Of a stretch of DNA of 64,000 nucleotides, positions 16,208 to 24,286 are shown piece after piece (positions within the stretch are counted from its first letter, which is position 1; the number at the start of each line of letters is the position of its first letter). The DNA lies in contig NZ_CP101731.1 of NCBI RefSeq assembly GCF_031202305.1, forward strand, positions 1 to 64,000, written 5' to 3'. The position numbers and the translations under genes are program-made. Origin of the DNA: Pelagibacterium sp. 26DY04 (GTDB lineage: Bacteria > Pseudomonadota > Alphaproteobacteria > Rhizobiales > Devosiaceae). The notes under the pieces are model-generated. The model saw nothing but the letters and a program-made list of their open reading frames with translations. It was not told the DNA's origin and ran no database searches.

Positions 16208-17044
16208 CTACTTGGGCGCCTTGGTCTGCAACCGGGCCTCTAGTTCCCGGATCTTGGCGTCTTTGCGCGCCAGCTCACGACGGCGAAGTTCGGCCTCGCT
16301 GGCAACCGCTTGCTTGCGGGCCATCTTCTCCACCTGCTCCGAAGTGGAGTTGACGAACCCGCGAGGGATGAAACGCCCTTCATTCCATTCACCCCACATG
16401 GCGGCCAGCTTGCCCTCCACCGGAGTGCCCAACAGGCTTTCGGGTTTCAGGGAAATCTCGGCAGGAGCGGGCTCCGATAGCGCTAGATCGAGAGCGGCTT
16501 GTTCCGCTTTGAGATCGGGACCGGTTCCGTGGTCGTGCTGGTCCTGCTTTCGGATGCCGTCGAGCTTCTTGCCGTATTCGCCGGAGAAGGTCTCGATGAA
16601 CTGCGCCACGTCCGCAGGCGCGATATCGTGCTCATCTAGGTAGCGGAGCACGGGCGCGTAGGTGTTAGCGGTCGGATCGATGACAAACTTGCCCCTACCG
16701 TCGAAGTGGCCGAACAAAAGCTTGCAGTATGGCAGAAACCGGTTCTGCTCGTCCTTGGCCCACGCAATCCCTCGTTCACCCAACAAGCGCATGAGGAAAG
16801 GGCGGTTCTCTTCTGCCTCAAGCACCACGCACATCCCGAGGGCCTGGCCTATGGTGATGTAGGTTGCTACCCGCTTCTGAACCTGCAGGGTCTTTACGGC
16901 ATCCCTGTACTCGGTTTCCTGCCGCAGCACCTCTCCACTGAACGTGTCAACGTATTGGCGGAAATCATCGTAATCCGCAAATTCACGGACTGCCTCCTCG
17001 AGCGAACGGTCGGCGGGGGAGGTGTTCTGGTCTTTTCGGCTCAT
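16208..17044 (-). CDS. Hypothetical coiled-coil protein, first gene of unknown operon
   Basis: 278 residues from ATG 17044, preceded by AAAGGA. The N-terminal region is acidic and helical; a central part reads VATYITIGQALGMCVVLEAEEN and LLFGHFDGRGKFVIDPTANTYAPVLRYL; the C-terminus from about residue 235 is a basic coiled coil (EKMARKQAVASEAELRRRELARKDAKIRELEARL). I cannot assign a family. The coiled coil suggests a structural or DNA-associated role. A gene-free region of about 500 bases lies upstream and probably holds its promoter. Confidence 0.6.
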   Translation of the reverse strand: MSRKDQNTSPADRSLEEAVREFADYDDFRQYVDTFSGEVLRQETEYRDAVKTLQVQKRVATYITIGQALGMCVVLEAEENRPFLMRLLGERGIAWAKDEQNRFLPYCKLLFGHFDGRGKFVIDPTANTYAPVLRYLDEHDIAPADVAQFIETFSGEYGKKLDGIRKQDQHDHGTGPDLKAEQAALDLALSEPAPAEISLKPESLLGTPVEGKLAAMWGEWNEGRFIPRGFVNSTSEQVEKMARKQAVASEAELRRRELARKDAKIRELEARLQTKAPK

Positions 17045-17564
17045 TTCGAGTCCTTTCAACATTGGGGTTTGAAAGGTGAGCCGTTGCTCTCAACGCAAAA
17101 CGGCCCACCCGCCCGACGACATGTCGGGACTTGGGTGAGCCGCTTGCGGAGCGATCTCGTTTGGTGCCGCCTCCATACTGAGCGTTCCTACTGTATCAAC
17201 AGCAGCCCCATGTCTGGGGAGTGGCCGAAGCCGCTTCTTATCGAACGCCACCCTCTCGGGTTGCACCTGTGCTTGCCCTATGGTTGGTGACCGAGATCAT
17301 TACTCCCCAGAGCCCATCGGCGTCTGAAGAAACCATGTCCGCGAGCGGACCCATAGGTTGGTTTCAGGGTTAAGCCACCCCTTTTGACTGAAACGACGCA
17401 ACACGAGTTGTTTTGCACCATTCCCGTGACCGGCATTGGGTCACGCCACGGGATGAGAAATATCAACAAATCCGATAGGCGCAACATTACTGTTGAATTA
17501 TGGTTAACGTCGCTTATTTGTCCCATGATTACTAATCATGACTACCGATGTTCTGTCGTTCAGC
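17045..17564. other. Gene-free stretch upstream of unknown operon
   Basis: About 520 bases. It contains CCCGAC/GTCGGG (17112-17128) inside a longer imperfect stem, a GTGACC/GGTCAC hairpin (17426-17444), and the palindrome CATGATTA-C-TAATCATG at 17524-17540, which recurs inside the tyrosine recombinase gene. No gene or RNA gene is evident. Confidence 0.5.
17524..17540. repeat. 17-base palindrome, copy 1
   Basis: CATGATTACTAATCATG, perfect palindrome around the central C, 24 bases past the 3' end of the tyrosine recombinase gene. An identical copy is at 17837-17853. Confidence 0.8.
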
Positions 17565-18137
17565 CTATAGCAGTTCGACCGCCGCCCGCATCATGTCATC
17601 GCGAACGTCGATATAGCGCTGGGTTGTCGTAAGGTTCCGGTGCCCGGCCAAAACCATAATCACCTTGGGGGAAACGCCTGAGTGCGCAAGCTGAGTGATG
17701 AACCAGCGGCGGCCCGAGTGAGACGAAGCCCCATCAAGGCCTGCCGAACGATAGAGTTGCCCCATCAATTGGCAGAGCGTGTTCGGGGAGAACGCGGTTC
17801 GCTTTTGGGTGAGCAGGAGCGGACGATCCCGATCTCCATGATTACTAATCATGGCCTCGCGGTAGCGCTCGATCTCTTTGCGCAGGCGTTCGCTCATGAA
17901 CACAACACGTTCATACCCACCCTTGGCGATGCCAGCGCGAACCCGAAGCTGTTCCCGAACATCGCCATTGGCCTCGAATACGTCCCGCATGATCAACCCA
18001 GCGATTTCTCCAACGCGCAAACCCGCTAGGTGCGATAGCATAAGCGCAAGGCGATTTCGGGCAGCATGCTTGCGCTGCGCCACCACAGCCAGCAGGCGTT
18101 TAAACTCGGGATCGGTGAGCACTCGGGCTTGTCGCAT
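17565..18137 (-). CDS. Short tyrosine recombinase (catalytic domain only)
   Basis: 190 residues from ATG 18137, with GAGG five bases upstream; a TTG at 18224 would add 29. The catalytic pattern is complete: Arg in GLRVGEIAGL, H-x-x-R in SSHSGRR, His/Arg in LAGHRNLTTTQ and the nucleophile Tyr in RYIDV. The N-terminal core-binding domain of full-length integrases is missing, giving the size of FimB/FimE-type recombinases. It might invert or excise local DNA. It does not match the island's att structure, which belongs to the serine recombinase. Confidence 0.85.
   Translation of the reverse strand: MRQARVLTDPEFKRLLAVVAQRKHAARNRLALMLSHLAGLRVGEIAGLIMRDVFEANGDVREQLRVRAGIAKGGYERVVFMSERLRKEIERYREAMISNHGDRDRPLLLTQKRTAFSPNTLCQLMGQLYRSAGLDGASSHSGRRWFITQLAHSGVSPKVIMVLAGHRNLTTTQRYIDVRDDMMRAAVELL
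17837..17853. repeat. 17-base palindrome, copy 2 (inside recombinase gene)
   Basis: Identical to 17524-17540. In the reading frame it encodes M-I-S-N-H-G between the first catalytic Arg region and the H-x-x-R box. Confidence 0.8.
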
Positions 18138-18503
18138 GAAAACCTCATGATAGGCATGGATCGGACGCCTTTCATGATGTTGCCGTTGACCCTGCTGAGC
18201 GACCAAAGAGTGGAAATCGCTCAAAACGCCAAGGATTGCGGGCGACTCAGCATTATGGGGAACCTAATTAAATACGCATTATGTGATGTTCGCTTGGTCG
18301 ACGCCTCCGATCAGTCCACCAACGACTTATACCGGACATTCTGGTTTCGACGCCATCTCGGCCATAGCGAGTACGTCCGCCTCTCCGCAAAAGCAGACAT
18401 CGTTCGATTAATCCTGATCGCCGCTACATCAACGGCATGGCTACGGGCGACAGGCTGCGCGCGAGCAAGGGTTGGGCAGCCGTGTAGGCTGACCTGCCGC
18501 CCT
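18138..18503. other. Gene-free stretch between recombinase and efflux operon
   Basis: About 370 bases, the probable promoter region of the recombinase and the 3' end of the efflux operon. By eye the DNA becomes more GC-rich on crossing it. No gene or clear signal is seen. Confidence 0.4.
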
Positions 18504-19658
18504 TCAACTGTCGAGCACGGCTTGACCCGGCAGTCCGTGTCTGCCGCGCAACAAGCGCAGTCCGGCGAGGACGACCGCGGCATATGCGGCAGTCAGAATC
18601 CAGAGCGTCGCCACCTGAGGGGTGAGGTCCTGCCATGAGGCGCCCATCTGATTGATGCGCACCATGCCAGGAATGGCCGAGGTGCTAGGGGCCACGAGCG
18701 CAACCTGTTGCATCCATTGCGGCAGCATCTCGATCGGCCATGCCACGCCCGACAGGAAGAATAGCGGGATGCCCATGGCCATCATGGCCAGGATCGCCCA
18801 TTCACGCACTGGCAGGACCATGGACAAGACAAGCCCAAGAAAAATGGTCGCGAGAATGAAGGGGACGCCGAGAATGAAAAGATCGAGCAGGCCGCCGATG
18901 CGCGGCATGCCCAGAATGACCGGCAGCAACACCAGATAGGCCAGCATCCATATGCCATAAAGCAGGCTGTAGGCCGCGACCCGCGCGGTGAGGACGGCAA
19001 ACGGCCGGACGCTGTGGCGGGCGTTTGCCGCACCGGCGTTCAGAAGCGCGACCCCAATCAAAAGGGTCTGTTGCAGGATGAGGACCACCGAGGCGGGAAC
19101 GACATAGCTGGCGTAGCCCCCCTGGGGATTGAACAGCGGCACCGCCGTCACGGTCATGGGCTGGACGCTGGCAGCCGCCCGAGCACCCTTGCCTTGCTGC
19201 ACCATGCGTCTGGCGGCGATTTCTGCTCCCGTTTCGCGGGCGGCGGAGGTGATGGCCGTCATGGTGGTGTTGTAGAGCAGGAAATAGCTGGCATCGCCAT
19301 AAGCGGCGACCGGCGCGCTACGCCCGGCCAGAAGGTCGCGCTCGAAGAATTCGGGAATGACGAGGATGGCGAAGGCTTGCCTGGCCTGAAGCGCCCTGCG
19401 CGCGGCCACCATGTCGGGAACCGAGCCGGCGATCTGCACAGTGTCATAGGCGCCGATACGGCGCAGCAACTCCCGGGACGTGACGGAATTGTCCTGATCG
19501 ACCACAACGATGGGCGCCTCGCGCACCACCTCGCCTAGATAGGGCTGAGGATAAAGCAGGCCATAGACGATGATCGCCAGAACCATGATCGAGAAGGCGG
19601 CCCGGTCCTTGAATATCGCCGAAAAGGCATCCTGGAATTCTTCGAACCACGCTTTCAT
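18504..19658 (-). CDS. ABC-2 type transporter permease (2)
   Basis: 384 residues from ATG 19658. One N-terminal membrane helix (FSIMVLAIIVYGLLYPQPYL), a large periplasmic domain (VVREAPIVVVDQDNSVTSRELLRRI), then about five helices, the layout of ABC2_membrane_3 permeases such as YbhR/YhhJ. Its start overlaps the preceding permease stop by four bases (ATGA). Together with the other permease and the HlyD protein it should form an efflux pump for drugs or lipophilic compounds. No gene for the ATPase subunit is visible beside it. Confidence 0.85.
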   Translation of the reverse strand: MKAWFEEFQDAFSAIFKDRAAFSIMVLAIIVYGLLYPQPYLGEVVREAPIVVVDQDNSVTSRELLRRIGAYDTVQIAGSVPDMVAARRALQARQAFAILVIPEFFERDLLAGRSAPVAAYGDASYFLLYNTTMTAITSAARETGAEIAARRMVQQGKGARAAASVQPMTVTAVPLFNPQGGYASYVVPASVVLILQQTLLIGVALLNAGAANARHSVRPFAVLTARVAAYSLLYGIWMLAYLVLLPVILGMPRIGGLLDLFILGVPFILATIFLGLVLSMVLPVREWAILAMMAMGIPLFFLSGVAWPIEMLPQWMQQVALVAPSTSAIPGMVRINQMGASWQDLTPQVATLWILTAAYAAVVLAGLRLLRGRHGLPGQAVLDS

Positions 19659-20860
19659 ACCGAGGCCTCCTTCATCTCTCTGGAGGCGTCGCGTGGCCGC
19701 CGGATGACCAGCAGCAGCGCCGCGAGGACCGCATAGGCCAGAGCCGACCACCCCAGAGCCCCGAGGGAAGCGAGCGAGATATCCACCGGCACGCCGCGCA
19801 GCATCTGGTCCACGCGGAGATCCATATACCAGGTGAGTGGCATGAGGACGCTCCAGAACGTCGCGAAACCGTGCATGGCGAGACGGGGAAAGCTGACCCC
19901 GATGAACCCGAAGGCCGGCGCGGTGAAGATGCCGGCTGCGCCGAGCGCAAGCGAAATCGACGAGGCGGCCAGACCGAAAACCACCCCGATCATCTGATAG
20001 GCGATGATGAACAGGAGGCTGCCGGTCAGATAGACCGGCATGCTGCCATTGAACGGCATGTCATAGACAAAGAGCAGCAAAGCGTCGCCAAGGGCGAGGA
20101 CGGTCGCGAAAATGACGGTGTAGGGCAAAAGTTTGCCGAGCATCGCAGGCATCAACCCGCCGCCGAGCCGCGTCATGGCTCTCAACCTGCCCGGCCTCAA
20201 CTGCTCGAGCGCGACGGTATAGGCGGTCGCGGCGCAAATGAAGATTTGCAGCGCGGCGGGCATCAGGGCGGCCAGCAGGAAGTGGACATAGTCCAGTGTG
20301 GGATTGAAGAGCGGGCTTTGCTGCACGGGGATGGGATTGACCGCCTGTATCGCCTGATGGTCGGGTTCGCCTTGCGCGACGCGCATGGAAACCGCGATCC
20401 CGGCGTTCACATTGGCGAGCGCGGTCTGCATGCTTCGCGCCACGGCGCTGCCGGGAGTCATGAACTGGTTATTGTAGAACAGCACCACCTCCGGGCGACG
20501 GCCGGCGCGCACGTCGCGCTCCAGTTCGGCCGGCAACAGCACCACGCCATAGGCCTGCCCGCTCAGAACCAGGTGCCGCGCCTCGGAAAGATCGAGCGGG
20601 CGATGAGCGACCGCGACTTCGGGCATCGCGTCCACCGCCTGCACGATCTGGCGGGAAAGAGCGCTACGATCGAGGTCGAGCACTGCCACCGGCAGGCCGG
20701 CAGGCACGCCGGCCCGGAAGATCGAGGCGAGCATGAGAAAGACCAGAAGCGGTAAGGCCAGAACGAAAAAGGACAGCGCGGGACGGCGGGCGATGCGGCA
20801 CAACTCGCGCTGGGCCACCCGCATAACCCCCGGCCGCACCGCTTTTTCAGCGGCCAGCAT
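19655..20860 (-). CDS. ABC-2 type transporter permease (1)
   Basis: 401 residues with the same fold as its neighbour: N-terminal helix (LSFFVLALPLLVFLMLASIF), a periplasmic domain (LPVAVLDLDRSALSRQIVQAV) and about five C-terminal helices. Resembles YbhS/YhhJ-type permeases. It overlaps the HlyD gene by 14 bases at its start and the second permease at its end, so the three are one operon under the control region at 21864-21932. Confidence 0.85.
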   Translation of the reverse strand: MLAAEKAVRPGVMRVAQRELCRIARRPALSFFVLALPLLVFLMLASIFRAGVPAGLPVAVLDLDRSALSRQIVQAVDAMPEVAVAHRPLDLSEARHLVLSGQAYGVVLLPAELERDVRAGRRPEVVLFYNNQFMTPGSAVARSMQTALANVNAGIAVSMRVAQGEPDHQAIQAVNPIPVQQSPLFNPTLDYVHFLLAALMPAALQIFICAATAYTVALEQLRPGRLRAMTRLGGGLMPAMLGKLLPYTVIFATVLALGDALLLFVYDMPFNGSMPVYLTGSLLFIIAYQMIGVVFGLAASSISLALGAAGIFTAPAFGFIGVSFPRLAMHGFATFWSVLMPLTWYMDLRVDQMLRGVPVDISLASLGALGWSALAYAVLAALLLVIRRPRDASREMKEASV

Positions 20861-21836
20861 GACCGGCCTGCCAGTCGATGATGGCGCTCATGCCGGGGCG
20901 CAGGCCTTCGATGGGTTCAACCGGGCGGGCGCGGATCTGGAAGGTGCGCAGATCGAAATCCCCCGTCGCCCGCGTCGCCCGCCAGTTGGCGTATGCGCCC
21001 AGTGCGCTGATCGAGGTGACGCTTACCTGTACGCCATCCCGGCCGACGGCGGGAACGCCGGCCAATAGCACATCTCCGACTTGCAAACCGTCCAGAAAAT
21101 CCTCGCGCAGATTGAACGTGAACCAGACATCGTCCAGATCGACGATGGACAGAAGCGGAGCGCCCGAGGCAGCGAGCGCTCCGACCTCGGCGACCCGGCT
21201 GACCACTTCGCCCGAGATCGGCGCGAAGACGGACAACTCCCCGACATCGGTGCGGATCTGGTTGAGGGCGGCTTCGGCCTGCTGCAACTGCGCGTCGGCG
21301 ACCGTGCGCTCCTCGGTGCTGGCGCCGTTGACTGCAAGGGTCAGGTTGGCTTGAGCCGCCGTGACTCCGGCGCGAGCGGCGGAGAGCGAATTTCCGGCGT
21401 TGTCGAGCTGCTGCTGGGAAGCGATCGAACGTTCGGTCAGCGCTACGAGGCGATCATAGGTCTGCTGGGCGAGTTCGAGATCGGCCTGAGCCTTCGCGAG
21501 TTCGGCCTCACGGGCTTCGATGACCTCGGGACGGGTGCTGTTGATGCGCTCGCGGTCGGCTTGCGCGACCCGCGCCGCAGCTTCAGCCGAGGCCAGACTT
21601 GCCATGAGTTGGGGACTGTCGAGTTCGACCAGTAGCGTGCCAGCTTCGACGCGTTCGCCTTCATTGACATGCACCGCGGCCACTTGGCCCGACGCCCGGG
21701 GCGCGATATCCACACGCGTAGCCTCCACCTCGCCCTGAACAAGAACGGTGGCAGGCGCCAGGGAAGCCCATATGGACAGGGCCGCAACGCCTGCGAGCAC
21801 GACGATGGCAATAATGAAGGCGATTCTCGATTTCAT
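20847..21836 (-). CDS. HlyD-family membrane fusion/adaptor protein
   Basis: 329 residues from ATG 21836 (ATG 21863 is an alternative that would overlap the operator). One N-terminal membrane anchor (IAFIIAIVVLAGVAALSIWA), a first lipoyl half (VDIAPRASGQVAAVHVNEGERVEAG), a long coiled-coil hairpin rich in Ala/Glu/Gln, a second lipoyl half (ELSVFAPISGEVVSRV) and a beta-barrel domain. It links an inner-membrane pump to an outer-membrane channel. It is the first gene of the efflux operon and divergent from a TetR gene. Confidence 0.9.
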   Translation of the reverse strand: MKSRIAFIIAIVVLAGVAALSIWASLAPATVLVQGEVEATRVDIAPRASGQVAAVHVNEGERVEAGTLLVELDSPQLMASLASAEAAARVAQADRERINSTRPEVIEAREAELAKAQADLELAQQTYDRLVALTERSIASQQQLDNAGNSLSAARAGVTAAQANLTLAVNGASTEERTVADAQLQQAEAALNQIRTDVGELSVFAPISGEVVSRVAEVGALAASGAPLLSIVDLDDVWFTFNLREDFLDGLQVGDVLLAGVPAVGRDGVQVSVTSISALGAYANWRATRATGDFDLRTFQIRARPVEPIEGLRPGMSAIIDWQAGHAGR

Positions 21837-21869
21837 GACAATGGCATCCTTGATCCGATGCATACGTAC

Positions 21870-21909
21870 ATATCAGTTGATATTTACATGTCAAGTGATA
21901 TGTAAATAT
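21870..21909. promoter_or_regulatory. Operator region for TetR regulator
   Basis: ATATTTACAT (21880-21889), ten-base spacer, ATGTAAATAT (21900-21909): perfect 10-base arms. Next to it ATATCA-GT-TGATAT (21870-21883). It lies between divergent TetR and HlyD starts, so the regulator probably represses both. Confidence 0.8.
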
Positions 21910-21932
21910 GGAAAGCATCGATCAGGAAGAGT

Positions 21933-22511
21933 ATGATGAGACACGCCGACAGAAAGCAGATGACGCGCGAAGCGCTAATCGCTTCCGCGAACGCCGAGAT
22001 TTTCGAGAACGGAATTTCCGGCGCCTCCGTGCGCCGCATCGCGGAGCGTGCCGGCTACACGCAGGGCGCCTTTTACTCCAATTTTGCAACGCGCAACGCT
22101 CTTCTCGAGGCAGTATTGGAAAAACACATGCAGGTCCGGCTGGACAGGATGGAGGCCATTCTGCTCGGGGAAGGGCCGCTCGAAGTGATCATGGAGCGAC
22201 TGGGCGCTTGGCTCAAATCCATGCAGGACGACAGAGCCGGAACACTGGTGATGCTCGAATTCCAGGTTCACGAGCTAAGAGATCATGAGTTTGCGGCGAC
22301 TTACAACCGATTGCGTGCCGTTCAGCATGCCTCCATCGCGCACGCTATCGAAGCAATCCGAAAGCAATATGGCGTGGAGACGAAACTGCCGCCGATGTTG
22401 ATGTCGCTCGGATTTTCCGCCCTCTGGTCCGGTTTCGCGCTACAGGGGCGGATCCCCGATGACGTCGAGGCCGACGATCTGATCGGAGCGTTCATACGCG
22501 CGTTGATCTGA
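21933..22511 (+). CDS. TetR-family transcriptional repressor
   Basis: 192 residues. The N-terminal HTH reads REALIASANAEIFENGISGASVRRIAERAGYTQGAFYSNFATRNALLEAVLEKH, the canonical TetR domain; the C-terminal half is a helical ligand-binding domain with LGFSALWSGFALQGRI. It is divergent from the HlyD/ABC-2 operon across a palindromic operator, so it most likely represses that pump and itself until an inducer, perhaps a pump substrate, binds. Confidence 0.92.
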   Translation: MMRHADRKQMTREALIASANAEIFENGISGASVRRIAERAGYTQGAFYSNFATRNALLEAVLEKHMQVRLDRMEAILLGEGPLEVIMERLGAWLKSMQDDRAGTLVMLEFQVHELRDHEFAATYNRLRAVQHASIAHAIEAIRKQYGVETKLPPMLMSLGFSALWSGFALQGRIPDDVEADDLIGAFIRALI

Positions 22512-22837
22512 ATGAATACCGATTGGATATGGGATGAAGTAGCAAGGTCGATTGTGCCGCCATGCCAGAAGCCAGGGCAACGCAGAAGGACGGCCTCGGC
22601 ATGGCGGCAGCGTCATCCCCGCCCCATGGAAAGGCACGTCGGCTTAGCCATGTCCGCTTTCCCCACATGAAACCCCATAAGCGGATTGACAGCAGTCCAC
22701 CCCCTGCTTGCCGTTCTGCATACTGAAAGCGAACGCTTGAAAGCAGTCGGGCAGGCTACGACTCCATTTTGGACATTCAAAGATCGCCTGCAAATTCCTT
22801 AAAGCTGCCGTCGTGCAGCGGGGAAGCCGCGGTTCGC
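22512..22837. other. Gene-free stretch between TetR and metal cluster
   Basis: About 325 bases between convergent genes. I see no gene, RNA or clear terminator. It may be a junction between cargo modules. Confidence 0.4.
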
Positions 22838-23434
22838 TCACCGCTCCAATTCAATGATCCCTGGTTCGAGCTCAAAATATCCCGAAAGGGTGAGTTGAAC
22901 ATGAGCAGGGTCATCGAACGCGGAATTGGCGAAGTACCATCCATGAATGCCGTCGATCGGAGCCACCAGCGTTCCGTTGGCTGATGTGCCTTCTCCAGCG
23001 ACATAGTCCATGACTTCGATTGGTTCGCCTGTGCGGTCATCGACCGTATGACCGTGGAACTCGAAGATGAGCGGGCGATCGCTGGTCCAGCTATAGAGCA
23101 ATAGGTCCCCTTCGTTCATCGAAATCTTGTATTCGAGAGCGCCATAATTGACGGAAAACGGGTTCACTTCGATTTCAATGGTTTCGGTGCGGAATTCCCG
23201 CTCGCGCAGCGTCGCGATCTCCGGCGGAGCGGTGAAACGCGTCTCGACGACGATCTCTTGTGGAGCAGATATACGGGTCAGCCCCATGGCAGTCCCCAGG
23301 CCCGTAGGGTCGATTCCGTACTCGGCGGGCAATACGAACACGCCGGCTATGACAGCGGCGGCGATCGCGGCGCCTGCGATGGGCAGCGCGAAGCGGCGGG
23401 CGCGGGAGCGATTGCGGGGAGCAGGGTCTGTCAT
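22838..23434 (-). CDS. Membrane-anchored periplasmic protein of metal cluster
   Basis: 198 residues: basic start (RNRSRARR), one membrane anchor (FALPIAGAAIAAAVIAGVFVLP), then a soluble periplasmic domain rich in beta strands with YKISMNEGDLLLYSWTSDRPLIFEFHGH. Such 'transmembrane anchor' proteins often accompany HupE/UreJ-like genes in metal-resistance clusters. Its ATG overlaps the HupE/UreJ stop by four bases. Exact function unknown; metal handling is inferred from neighbours. Confidence 0.65.
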   Translation of the reverse strand: MTDPAPRNRSRARRFALPIAGAAIAAAVIAGVFVLPAEYGIDPTGLGTAMGLTRISAPQEIVVETRFTAPPEIATLREREFRTETIEIEVNPFSVNYGALEYKISMNEGDLLLYSWTSDRPLIFEFHGHTVDDRTGEPIEVMDYVAGEGTSANGTLVAPIDGIHGWYFANSAFDDPAHVQLTLSGYFELEPGIIELER

Positions 23435-24174
23435 GCGTTCATCTCCAAATAGAACCCGAATGCCTGATAGAAGAAGAGGACAAAACCGAGCATCACAAGA
23501 ACGATGTTGGCGGCGCGGGCGTGGCGCTCGAAGGATTTCGTTCCTCGCCAGGCATTCATGAGAATGAGGATAGCGGCCAGGGCGACGATCTGCCCGACTT
23601 CAACGCCCACATTGAACGCGAGCATATTGGGGACGAAGCCATCGGGCGACAATGCGATATCCTGAAGCTTGGTCGATAGCCCAAAGCCGTGAACCAGGCC
23701 AAAGCCGAATACTGCCATCTTCTGATTGGGCACAAAACCCAGCGTCGCTTCGAAAAAGCCTAAATTGTCGAGGGCTTTATAGACGACGGAGAGACCGATG
23801 ACGGCGTCGACCAGATAAGAGCTGATCGTGATCCCGCTCAGGACCCCGAACAGCAGCGTGATGGAATGGCCGAGGCTGAACAGGCTGACGAAGATCACCA
23901 CGTCCCTGAAGCGGGACAGGAAGAACACGACCCCGATCAGAAACAGCAGGTGGTCGTAACCGGTCACCATATGCTTGGCGCCGAGATAGAAATACGCCCC
24001 CAGATGCATGCCTTGGGCGCCTGCTAGAAATTCAGCGTCTCCGCCCGAAACGCCGTGGGCAAGCGCTCCGGGAATGATCGAAAGCGAAATCGGCAGGACA
24101 AGCAACAGGACGAAGGCCAGACGCAGGATTCGGTGGGCCGTAAAGCTCTCCCCGGTCGAAAAATTCATATCCAC
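23431..24174 (-). CDS. HupE/UreJ-family membrane protein
   Basis: 247 residues with an apparent signal/first helix ending ALAHG and about six membrane helices. Conserved His/Asp motifs in membrane segments (GAKHMVTGYDHLLFLIGV, SLFSLGHSITLL, FGFGLVHGFGLS) match the HupE/UreJ family, associated with nickel transport for hydrogenase or urease. No hydrogenase or urease genes are present here, so a role with the adjacent metal-efflux genes is likelier. It is translationally coupled to the anchored protein downstream. Confidence 0.82.
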   Translation of the reverse strand: MDMNFSTGESFTAHRILRLAFVLLLVLPISLSIIPGALAHGVSGGDAEFLAGAQGMHLGAYFYLGAKHMVTGYDHLLFLIGVVFFLSRFRDVVIFVSLFSLGHSITLLFGVLSGITISSYLVDAVIGLSVVYKALDNLGFFEATLGFVPNQKMAVFGFGLVHGFGLSTKLQDIALSPDGFVPNMLAFNVGVEVGQIVALAAILILMNAWRGTKSFERHARAANIVLVMLGFVLFFYQAFGFYLEMNA

Positions 24175-24286
24175 TCCGAGCAGAAGACTGTTTCAGGTGC
24201 CGATCATTGGAGTGGGGGAGGTCGATGTCCTGCACATTTCATACAAAACCCTGCACGGATGCCACTGGTTTGAACCGGCGACCCCG

